From positions 1 through 6,106 of the forward strand of contig JBGPIT010000304.1 in assembly GCA_041485125.1 (NCBI GenBank): a stretch of DNA of 6,106 bases, given 5' to 3'. The first letter of the stretch is position 1. Each line of letters starts with the position of its first letter. Both the position numbers and the translations under genes were made by a program. Under the pieces are notes generated by a model. It did no database searches and was not told the origin of the DNA. It was given only the letters and a program-made list of their open reading frames with translations. The DNA is from JBGPIT01 sp041485125. GTDB taxonomy: Bacteria; Desulfobacterota; Binatia; UTPRO1. Shown one piece after another: positions 1 through 5,524 of the stretch.

Positions 1-172
1 CCTCCTTCCCGACCGCGACGAACCGGTCGGCATTGAACGTCACCGCTTCGAAGCCGACGCTGCCACCCCCGCCGTTGTTGCTGCTGCTGCCGCCGCAACT
101 ACTCGCGATCGCAAGAGCGAGCCCGATCGTCACGACGTACGCCACTCTCTCGTGCGCTCGATACGATTTCAT
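1..172 (-). CDS. Putative lipoprotein, N-terminal 57 codons (runs off left edge)
   Basis: An ATG at 172-170 opens a frame that stays open to the left edge. A purine-rich ribosome site (GGGGGGAG, 179-186) sits 6 nt upstream. The peptide has a basic start (MKSYRAHER), a hydrophobic core at residues 10-23 (VAYVVTIGLALAIA) and a Cys at residue 26 in the context ASSC, followed by a Gly/Ser/Asn-rich linker (residues 27-39). This is the layout of a type II signal peptide, tether and exported domain. The -3 residue is Ala, so the lipobox is acceptable but not ideal. The last visible residues (FNADRFVAVGKE) resemble the start of the repeat RFVAVGxxGxIxxSxDG seen in YCF48/sialidase-like beta-propellers. 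That fold is an inference from about 12 residues. The 139-bp gap to the preceding DUF2252 gene (173-311) shows only weak, imperfect pairing and no T-run, so I see no clear terminator or promoter there. Confidence 0.75.
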   Translation of the reverse strand, partial: MKSYRAHERVAYVVTIGLALAIASSCGGSSSNNGGGGSVGFEAVTFNADRFVAVGKE

Positions 173-311
173 CGCGATCTCCCCCCGACTCCAGGCGCGT
201 CCGATCACGCCGACGCCGCCATCTATCGCAGGCCGCGCCACTTCACCATCGGGGTTGCCGCCCAACAGCCTGGCGTTCGGCCGGATTCTCTACCCTCTCG
301 TGGATGATTTC

Positions 312-1571
312 CTATTCGGCAATGTCCGGGTCGAAGTAGCCATCCGCGAGCGCGCTCCTGAACTCGCGCCAGTCGCGGTCGACGCGCGCCGAGTACGACT
401 GCGCGTAGTCGAGCGTCCGTTGTCGCCAGCTCGGATCCCGGCCCCACTCGATCAGCGCGTCGGTATTTGCGGAGCCTCGCTGTCCACCGGGGCGGAGATG
501 CGCCCAGGCGATGACCTTGGCCATCGTGGCGGCGATGTCGGCGAAGTCTTTTCGCCCCAACCCTCGCGCCTCCAGGTCGAGTCGGTCCTCTTGCGGTTGA
601 AGCTCACGCAGAATGAATGAGCGGGCGCCCTCTCGCACGGCGGTGAGGTAGGCGGGCGCGACGGCCTGCATCCGCGTTTGCACGGTCACGACGCGTTCGG
701 CGTCGTGCGCCCACGCTGGCTGTAGCGTCGCGACGTACGCGGCGAGCGCTGACGGTCGTGCGAGCTTCAGATCGAGGAGACAGTTGCGGTCGGGCGATCC
801 TCGACCCTCGACCAGGACGACGTAGCGGGGGAGGCCGAGGCTGCTGTTGCCGGCGAGGCGGCGGGCCGCATCGACGAGCTCGAAGAACTCCGGACGCTCC
901 TGCGTGCGAACGATGCGTGCGAGGATCGGCTCGATTCGGTCACGTTCGTGCTCTTCGAGCGCCAGCGTCTTCTTGCCGTCGGTGCGGATCTTCCGCCGTT
1001 GCCCGTGCAACCGGGTCCGCGCGTCGAGGAGATCACGCCGGCGGCGGTTGCGGACCTTCCGCAGGAGGTCGCGTATCGGTCCGGCGGCGGTCTCGCGCTC
1101 GACCCATCCCGCTTTGCCGGTACCGAGCGTTTCGGCGTAGGTCTCGACGAAGTGGCGCGCGAGCGGCAAGGCCGCATCCGTCTCGCGATCCTGCGCTGCG
1201 ACGAGGATGCCGGTCGCGAAGCGCGTGACGTCGCAGGTCAGGGGCGCGAGGGCTCCCTCGTCGAAATCGGTGAGATCGAAATACTCGACGCGATTGGCGC
1301 CCTTGTAGGCGCCGAGGTTCTCGAGATGCGGATCGCCGCAGCTCCAGACACACGGGGCGTCGTTCATCGGGGCAGGCGGAGACCAGTCCTCCCAGAAGAG
1401 ATGGCACGTTCCGCGAAAGAAGCCGGCGCGCGTCTTGCGCATCAGCTTGCGGTACTTGCGCCGCAGACCGACAGGATCACGGCCGGCGTTGGCGGCTCGA
1501 ATGCGCGCGGCGATACTCGCGAACCTCGTCGGTAGTCTGCGATCGCTGCGCGTGCTTGCAACGCCGATCAT
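312..1571 (-). CDS. DUF2252 family protein
   Basis: This 419-residue protein matches the conserved layout of the uncharacterised DUF2252 family (Pfam PF10009), which has a kinase/phosphotransferase-like fold but no established reaction. Visible blocks in order: MRKTRAGFFRG (residues 44-54); CGDPHLENLGAYKG (78-91), the GDxHxxNxG signature; DLTDFDEGALAPLTCDVTR (99-117), the DFDE block; GNSSLGLPRY (241-250), a glycine-rich segment; LLDLKLARPSAL (265-276) with a candidate nucleotide-binding Lys269; RSFILRELQP (317-326); and WAHLRPG (356-362) with His358. A very basic segment (residues 170-202, many Arg/Lys) separates the N-terminal and glycine-rich blocks. There is no signal peptide or membrane helix, so it is probably cytoplasmic. 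The ATG at 1571 has GGGAG 9 nt upstream. It begins 56 bp after the lnt stop on the same strand with no obvious terminator, so cotranscription with lnt is possible. All key blocks are present and the length is normal, so it looks intact. The family call is firm; the function is unknown. Confidence 0.9.
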   Translation of the reverse strand: MIGVASTRSDRRLPTRFASIAARIRAANAGRDPVGLRRKYRKLMRKTRAGFFRGTCHLFWEDWSPPAPMNDAPCVWSCGDPHLENLGAYKGANRVEYFDLTDFDEGALAPLTCDVTRFATGILVAAQDRETDAALPLARHFVETYAETLGTGKAGWVERETAAGPIRDLLRKVRNRRRRDLLDARTRLHGQRRKIRTDGKKTLALEEHERDRIEPILARIVRTQERPEFFELVDAARRLAGNSSLGLPRYVVLVEGRGSPDRNCLLDLKLARPSALAAYVATLQPAWAHDAERVVTVQTRMQAVAPAYLTAVREGARSFILRELQPQEDRLDLEARGLGRKDFADIAATMAKVIAWAHLRPGGQRGSANTDALIEWGRDPSWRQRTLDYAQSYSARVDRDWREFRSALADGYFDPDIAE

Positions 1572-1627
1572 CGTCTCGGTCTCCCGCGCGCTCCCCTCTC
1601 ACGTTCCGACCGCGAGGGTCAACGACG

Positions 1628-3232
1628 TCAGGTTGATTCGGGGCATCGTCGCGGTGCGGCGATCACGAGCGTCGCGGCGGTGATCGCGGCGCAGAGCCAG
1701 CCGACCCAATCGCCGCAGCGACCGTAGACCGTGCCTCCCTCGAGCGGGTGGACGGTCCCACGGAGATTCTCGCGCGTGAGGAGGCCGCTCCGCACGACGA
1801 CGCGACCGGCCGGGTCGACGATCGCGCTGATGCCGGTGTTGGTCGCGCGTACGAGGAAACGGCGATGCTCGACGGCGCGCAGGCGGGCGAGACCGAGATG
1901 GATCCAGGGCTCTTGCGAGTCGCCGAACCAGCCGTCGTTCGCGAGCGTCACCAGCAGCTGGGGCTCGGCGCGCGCGACCATCCGGCGCACGAAATCGGGT
2001 CGGATCACCTCGTAGCAAATCGGCGTCGCGAGCCGCCACGGACCGAGATGAATCGCCGGCGTGTCATCGACGGGCGCGAACTCTTGCACGTCGGGAAACC
2101 AGGCGGTGATTTCCGGCACGATCGACGCGAACGGCATGTACTCCGCGAGCGGGATCAGCAGATTCTTGTCGTAGCCCTCACGGATGTAGCCGTCGGCGCC
2201 GACGAGAAACGCCGAGTTGGTCTTGAAGCGACGGCCGTTCTCCTCCCGCACCGAGTTCGCGCCGAAGAGCAGGGGAACCGTCAGCTCGCCGACGATCGGC
2301 CGCCCCGAGACCGGCAGCGGGCCGCGGATCCCGCGCACGTACGCCGTCTCGGGCCAGACGACGAGGTCGAGGTCGCCGGCGGCGAGGAGCTCGCGGGTCT
2401 GCTCGAGGTGGCGGCGATGGGTGACGATGCTCAGCGTGCTCTTCTCGTCGATGCTGAGATTCGCCTGCACCACGCCGACACGAAGCGCGGGCGCGGCGGC
2501 GACGGCGCTCTCGACGGCCGAGATGCGCTCCATGCCGTAGGCGAAGACGACGAGCGCGACAGCGATCGTGCCCATCCAGACGGCCAGCGGTCGCCGCCGT
2601 CCGCCCCGCCACCACACGACGCTCTCGAACACCGCGACGTTCGCGCCCGCGACGAGCGCGGAGAGCAGCAGCGGGCCACCGAGGTCGGCGCTCTGCATCC
2701 ACACCGCCGGTGCCGCGACGAGCGCGGCGCCGGCGTAGAGCGGAAAGATCTGTGGCTGCAGCCACTCGACGACGACGAGCGGCGCGACGCCGGCCACCGC
2801 GACGCTCCACCCGCGCCGGCGCACCGCGCGGAAGAGACCGGCGTACACCGCGAAGCCGAACGAGAACCACGCCGCGTAGGCGAGCCAGAGCACCACGCCA
2901 AGCAGGCGGTTGCCGCCGAGAAACGGACCGACGAGCTTCCAGAGCCAGAGCAGCCCGCCGACGTAGCCGGTGAGGCCGAAGGTCAGACCGACGTAGAGCG
3001 AGGCCGAGAGACGGCGCGCGCGGACGCCTTCGAGCGCCCACCAGAGCGGGGTCAGAAAGACGAGCATGCAGGGCCACACGCCGTAGCCGAGGTAGCCGAG
3101 AAAATAGAGGACGCCGCCGGCTGCGGCGGCGCCGATCGGCGCGAGTCGCGGCGAGCGCGACGGCGCCGAAGCGGCGTCGGTCTTGTCGGCGGCGCGGGAG
3201 ACGTCGCCCGCTACTGCGGAAGGCGCTGGCAC
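1628..3232 (-). CDS. lnt: Apolipoprotein N-acyltransferase
   Basis: Lnt transfers an acyl chain from phospholipid to the free amino group of the diacylated N-terminal Cys of lipoproteins. It acts in the inner membrane with its catalytic domain in the periplasm. The 534-residue protein has an Ala/Ser-rich N-terminal extension (1-30), then several hydrophobic segments (roughly 34-60, 78-101, 110-135, 143-158, 163-204, 218-233). A nitrilase-like domain spans about 251-500 and a C-terminal membrane helix about 508-526. The Glu-Lys-Cys triad is visible: Glu295 in WPETA, Lys356 in YDKNLL and Cys406 in PICYE, corresponding to E. coli E267, K335 and C387. Glu364 (PLAEYMPF) and the NDGWFGDS block (432-439) are also conserved. 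The length is close to E. coli Lnt (512 aa). The GTG start gives a 22-nt overlap with the end of the ankyrin lipoprotein gene, so translational coupling is likely. No later ATG or GTG would keep the first membrane segment intact. Neighbouring genes encode predicted lipoproteins, which are plausible substrates. Confidence 0.96.
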   Translation of the reverse strand: MPAPSAVAGDVSRAADKTDAASAPSRSPRLAPIGAAAAGGVLYFLGYLGYGVWPCMLVFLTPLWWALEGVRARRLSASLYVGLTFGLTGYVGGLLWLWKLVGPFLGGNRLLGVVLWLAYAAWFSFGFAVYAGLFRAVRRRGWSVAVAGVAPLVVVEWLQPQIFPLYAGAALVAAPAVWMQSADLGGPLLLSALVAGANVAVFESVVWWRGGRRRPLAVWMGTIAVALVVFAYGMERISAVESAVAAAPALRVGVVQANLSIDEKSTLSIVTHRRHLEQTRELLAAGDLDLVVWPETAYVRGIRGPLPVSGRPIVGELTVPLLFGANSVREENGRRFKTNSAFLVGADGYIREGYDKNLLIPLAEYMPFASIVPEITAWFPDVQEFAPVDDTPAIHLGPWRLATPICYEVIRPDFVRRMVARAEPQLLVTLANDGWFGDSQEPWIHLGLARLRAVEHRRFLVRATNTGISAIVDPAGRVVVRSGLLTRENLRGTVHPLEGGTVYGRCGDWVGWLCAAITAATLVIAAPRRCPEST

Positions 3233-3951
3233 ACCTCGGCCTCGGGCACGCTCCGCTGCTTCGCGGTTCGTCCCTCTTGATCCTTGATCGTCGCGTCGGC
3301 GCCGCGTTGCAGCAGCAGCGCGGCAGTCGCGACGTTGCCCTTCGCGCAGGCGGCGATCAGCGGCGTATCGCCGTACTGATCGCGGACGTTCACGGCGGCG
3401 CCGTGGTCGGCGAGGAAGGCGACGACGTCGGGCCGGTCGCTGAGCGCGCCGTGGAAGAGCGGCGTGCGGCCTTGATTGTCCGGACGATCGACGGCGGCGC
3501 CGTTCTCGACCAGGTAGCGCACGATGTCGAGACGGCCGGCCTCGGCGGCGAAGCTGAGTGGGGTACGACCGCCGGCGTCGGGCTCGTCGAGCGCGGCGCC
3601 TTTCGCGTGCAGCCAGCGCACCAGCTCGAGATCGCCGGCGTCGAGGACGGCACGCAGGACGATCGAGCGTTGCAACTCGTCCTTCGCGTGAACGGTTGCG
3701 CCAAGCGCGAGGGCGCGCTCGATGGTCGCGCGGTCGCTGCGGCTCACGCCGTCGAGGAGACGCTGCTCGATCGTGAAGGGCTCGGGGTTGCGCGGCTCTT
3801 CCATCCGCATCGCGATCTTGCGCGAGCCGGGACTCGTGGTCGCCACGGGCGTTGCCGTTGCCGCCGCTGTCGGCGTACCGCGATCGCTACAGCCGGCGAG
3901 CAGGAGGAAGGCGATGCCGACGCACAAGGCGCTCGTCGAACGCGAGGGCAG
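3211..3951 (-). CDS. Ankyrin-repeat lipoprotein (start codon uncertain)
   Basis: With the start set at CTG 3951 the product is 246 residues. Residues 1-20 form a short signal peptide (Arg4, hydrophobic core 8-18) ending in a clear lipobox, L18-A19-G20-C21. Ser at +2 would favour outer-membrane sorting under the E. coli rule. A Thr/Ala/Pro-rich tether (24-42) follows, then about four to five ankyrin repeats: a degenerate one at 63-91, then 92-126, 128-160, 161-193 and 194-226. Recognisable ankyrin elements include GRTPLSFAAEAGRLDIVRYL, GAAVDRPDNQGRTPL and GDTPLIAACAKGNVATAALL. Ankyrin repeats bind proteins, so this is probably a periplasm-facing binding or scaffold lipoprotein; the partner is unknown. 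There is no ATG, GTG or TTG in the 74 bp between the esterase stop and codon 3951. TTG at 3927 would leave only 12 residues before the Cys and no basic residue. ATG at residue 48 would remove the signal entirely. CTG is therefore the best fit but lacks a Shine-Dalgarno site. The 3' end overlaps lnt by 22 nt. Confidence 0.83.
   Translation of the reverse strand: MPSRSTSALCVGIAFLLLAGCSDRGTPTAAATATPVATTSPGSRKIAMRMEEPRNPEPFTIEQRLLDGVSRSDRATIERALALGATVHAKDELQRSIVLRAVLDAGDLELVRWLHAKGAALDEPDAGGRTPLSFAAEAGRLDIVRYLVENGAAVDRPDNQGRTPLFHGALSDRPDVVAFLADHGAAVNVRDQYGDTPLIAACAKGNVATAALLLQRGADATIKDQEGRTAKQRSVPEAEVCQRLPQ
3240..3243 (-). promoter_or_regulatory. Ribosome binding site supporting the lnt GTG start
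   Basis: GAGG lies 7 nt before the GTG at 3232, within the last codons of the ankyrin gene. A second GAGGT directly abuts the GTG and is too close to be the productive site. This placement supports the GTG as start and implies that ribosomes finishing the ankyrin gene help open the lnt start. Confidence 0.5.
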
Positions 3952-3975
3952 GGGAGGTCGACTGTGAGGAGGTGA

Positions 3976-4006
3976 GAGGCGGAGGCCCAGTGCGGGCCCC
4001 CGCCTC
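3976..4006 (-). terminator. Strong stem-loop after the esterase gene, probable transcript end
   Basis: Two 13-nt arms (GAGGCGGAGGCCC at 3976-3988 and GGGCCCCCGCCTC at 3994-4006) flank a 5-nt loop, starting 19 nt after the esterase stop. In RNA from the minus strand the single non-Watson-Crick position becomes a G-U pair, so the stem is fully closed. In plus-strand RNA the same position is an A-C mismatch. This fits a signal used by the esterase transcript. The sequence after the stem (TCACCTCCTCACAGT) is not U-rich, so it is not a textbook intrinsic terminator. It may act as a 3'-end stabiliser or a U-poor terminator. Confidence 0.55.
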
Positions 4007-4025
4007 GAAGCGTCGAACGAGAGGT

Positions 4026-5351
4026 TCAGTTGCCGGCGAGCGCGTCGTTGATGAGCGGCCCGACGATCTGCATGCCCGGATCCTCGTCGTTGTAGTAGTT
4101 CTCGGGCTCGACGGTGCGGGTCTGGAGGTTGCTGCCGACCCAGCGCGACAGGAAGGTCTCGAACGGCATCTGCCCGCTCGGGCACTTCCAGCTCTGCGTC
4201 CACGGGAGCTCGAGGACCTCGTACCAGTACTTCTTGCGCACGGTAGGGCAGGCGTGGCTGCCGATGAAGGTGATGATCGAGACGCAGTGGCTGTCGTTGA
4301 TCGGGCGCTCCCACGGGACGTGGTAGCTCCAGTTCGAGTAGGTCTTGATCTTGTTGATGAGGTTCGTCTGGTCCGCACGCCATTTCGTGAGCACCTGTGC
4401 CTTGGTGATGCCGGGGAAGAAGCGCTCGTACGAGAAGCGCGAGAAGTTGTAGTCGCTCGAGTAGCCCGTGTACGCCATCAGATCGTTGGGAAACTGCGTC
4501 GCGACCATGCTGTTCAGGGTGCCGAAGTCGTTCTGGTTGAACGACGCGGGAAGCTGCGAGAACACCGACGGCAGATTCCACGCCGTCTTGATCTGCTGGT
4601 GCAGCTGCCACGAGCTGTAGCTCGAGTTCGGCGCCGGGAACATCGGTCCGGAGTCGTCGAGCAGGTACGCCTTGGTCGGATTCAACGTCCGGCGCGCGAA
4701 GTAGAAGGCCGAGCCGCTCGCGACGCCGCCGGCGCTGAAGCCCGTCACCAGCAGCTTGTTGATGCTGGGGAAGCGGCCGTGGAGGAAGTTCAGGATCGCG
4801 ATCGTGTTGTTGAAGCCGTTGTGGCGGAAGACGATCGGCGGATTGGCGCCGGTCGGATCGGCGTAGGTGACGACGCGGTTGCCGACGTGGACGTCGCCGG
4901 TGCAGTACGGCACGTACACCATGTCCCAGCCGTTGGTGACGATCGGGTTTTTCGCGCGGAAGGGGATGCCCGGATCGGCGCCGTTGATGATCGGCGAGAC
5001 GTAGAGCGGCTCGAAGCTCGTGATGTAGTCGGTCGGGATCCCGTTCGGATGCGCGGCGCCGAGGACGCCCGCTTGGCCGCTGCACGTGGGATAGTCCCAG
5101 CACGCGCCGCCGCCCTCGAAGGAGATCGCCATGTTGTTCGACGTCGGCGAGTCGTAATACCAAAAGCGGTACTGCGAGCCGTCGCTGCACACCGTCCCCG
5201 GGATCTCGACCTTCACCCAGTTGTAGGTGTTGCCGCCATCGACGACGTCTTCGATGCCGATCGCGAGCGCGGCTCCAGGACACGCCGCCGCTGCGAGTGC
5301 GAGCGCGACGAGTCCGGTGCTCCATCTTCGGAATGCATTGCGTACCTTCAT
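4026..5351 (-). CDS. Secreted pectinacetylesterase/Notum-family serine hydrolase
   Basis: This 441-residue precursor belongs to the pectinacetylesterase (PAE) family (Pfam PF03283), alpha/beta-hydrolases that remove acyl groups from polysaccharides (plant PAE) or proteins (animal Notum). A type I signal peptide is clear: basic MKVRNAFRRW, a hydrophobic stretch 13-23, then an ALA cleavage site after residue 30. Cys24 is preceded by AAA, a poor lipobox, so secretion is favoured over lipidation. The family block FEGGGACWDYPTC (78-90) probably forms the oxyanion region. The nucleophile is Ser206 in GFSAGG (204-209). The acid is probably Asp300 (YSSDYN) and the base His355 (NDSHC), both assigned by position. 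DDSGP (232-236) is also characteristic. Seven Cys remain after cleavage (55, 84, 90, 150, 356, 368, 390), which fits a disulfide-bonded exported enzyme. The ATG at 5351 is chosen over the in-frame ATG at 5477 because it has an excellent ribosome site and begins the signal peptide directly. A 74-bp gap with a stem-loop follows. The substrate cannot be read from the sequence; acetylated plant or microbial polysaccharide is likely, but other esters are possible. Confidence 0.9.
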   Translation of the reverse strand: MKVRNAFRRWSTGLVALALAAAACPGAALAIGIEDVVDGGNTYNWVKVEIPGTVCSDGSQYRFWYYDSPTSNNMAISFEGGGACWDYPTCSGQAGVLGAAHPNGIPTDYITSFEPLYVSPIINGADPGIPFRAKNPIVTNGWDMVYVPYCTGDVHVGNRVVTYADPTGANPPIVFRHNGFNNTIAILNFLHGRFPSINKLLVTGFSAGGVASGSAFYFARRTLNPTKAYLLDDSGPMFPAPNSSYSSWQLHQQIKTAWNLPSVFSQLPASFNQNDFGTLNSMVATQFPNDLMAYTGYSSDYNFSRFSYERFFPGITKAQVLTKWRADQTNLINKIKTYSNWSYHVPWERPINDSHCVSIITFIGSHACPTVRKKYWYEVLELPWTQSWKCPSGQMPFETFLSRWVGSNLQTRTVEPENYYNDEDPGMQIVGPLINDALAGN

Positions 5352-5360
5352 TGCGGCGCA

Positions 5361-5367
5361 ACCTCCC
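5361..5367 (-). promoter_or_regulatory. Shine-Dalgarno site fixing the esterase start
   Basis: GGGAGGT lies 9 nt upstream of the ATG at 5351 and contains six consecutive bases complementary to the usual 16S 3' tail. It is the best ribosome site in the window. It decides the start against the in-frame upstream ATG at 5477, which would put 42 residues in front of the signal peptide. Confidence 0.8.
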
Positions 5368-5423
5368 TTTCCGATCGACATGGGCTGGGCACGCCGTGGG
5401 GCCGGCGTGCAACGTGTTGCGGC

Positions 5424-5452
5424 GGCGTAGCAAACGTGCGGCACGCGATCAA
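5424..5452 (-). promoter_or_regulatory. Candidate sigma70-type promoter for the esterase gene
   Basis: TTGATC (5447-5452) and TACGCC (5424-5429) are separated by 17 nt. A TG one base upstream of the second hexamer would make it an extended -10, and a run of six T lies just upstream of the -35. Transcription would start near 5417, giving a leader of about 65 nt. The -10 is a poor match, so this is only a candidate. It is the most promoter-like element I found in the gap. Confidence 0.3.
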
Positions 5453-5454
5453 GG

Positions 5455-5491
5455 AAAAAACGTGAGAGCGACGTCACAGTCGTGACGACGC
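5455..5491 (-). terminator. Possible terminator of the right-edge gene
   Basis: The inner dyad extends to GCG-A-CGTCAC, loop AGTC, GTGACG-A-CGC (5468-5491), a 10-position stem with one mismatch. On the minus strand it begins 33 nt after the stop of the upstream gene, and a run of six T follows at 5455-5460. Seven unpaired bases separate stem and T-run, which is more than usual for an intrinsic terminator. The same bases could instead be a regulatory site. Confidence 0.3.
5463..5478 (-). promoter_or_regulatory. CRP-like dyad upstream of the esterase promoter candidate
   Basis: On the minus strand TGTGA, six bases, then TCTCA matches the CRP/FNR-family consensus TGTGA-N6-TCACA with one mismatch in the ten core positions. 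Its centre is about 53 bp upstream of the predicted start of transcription, roughly where an activator would bind, though not at the standard -41.5 or -61.5. It overlaps the CGTCAC repeat cluster, so it may be a by-product of that cluster. Confidence 0.3.
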
Positions 5492-5501
5492 ATCACGTCA
5501 C
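5471..5501. repeat. Three CGTCAC half-sites in alternating orientation
   Basis: CGTCAC occurs at 5472-5477 and 5496-5501, and its complement GTGACG at 5482-5487. The first and second form a perfect dyad with a 4-nt spacer; the second and third form a dyad with an 8-nt spacer. Two of the copies are the 7-mer ACGTCAC. The cluster lies between the two genes in non-coding DNA and looks like either a multi-site operator or the stem of a transcript-end hairpin. Confidence 0.55.
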
Positions 5502-5524
5502 CGACGACGCGCGCGCGATTCCGG

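Noticed and set aside
173..311. Possible riboswitch or structured leader between DUF2252 and the left-edge lipoprotein
   Set aside because: I compared it by eye with common riboswitch cores (c-di-GMP, cobalamin, fluoride, glycine) and found no full consensus; only weak, imperfect pairing of GCCG with CGGC is visible.
33..620. Plus-strand open frame beginning with a Pro/Leu-rich segment that looks like a signal or membrane helix
   Set aside because: It is antisense to the lipoprotein start and the DUF2252 3' end. The Pro/Leu stretch is the complement of the Gly/Ser/Asn linker codons.
1748..3280. Long plus-strand open frame (510 codons) antisense to lnt
   Set aside because: The product is Arg/Asp/Glu/Ala-rich and low in complexity, typical of the antisense frame of a GC-rich gene; lnt on the other strand has all catalytic residues.
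3952..5433. An open frame on the minus strand continuous with the ankyrin gene through nearly the whole esterase gene, suggesting a 740-residue fusion
   Set aside because: This part is an out-of-frame shadow of the esterase: it is Arg/Gln/His/Pro-rich with no recognisable domain, while the other frame has a signal peptide and catalytic motifs. The ankyrin protein has its own lipobox after the esterase stop.
3852..5465. Long plus-strand open frame (537 codons) antisense to the esterase
   Set aside because: Val/Arg/Asp-rich composition with no domain; explained by GC-rich codon bias of the esterase gene.
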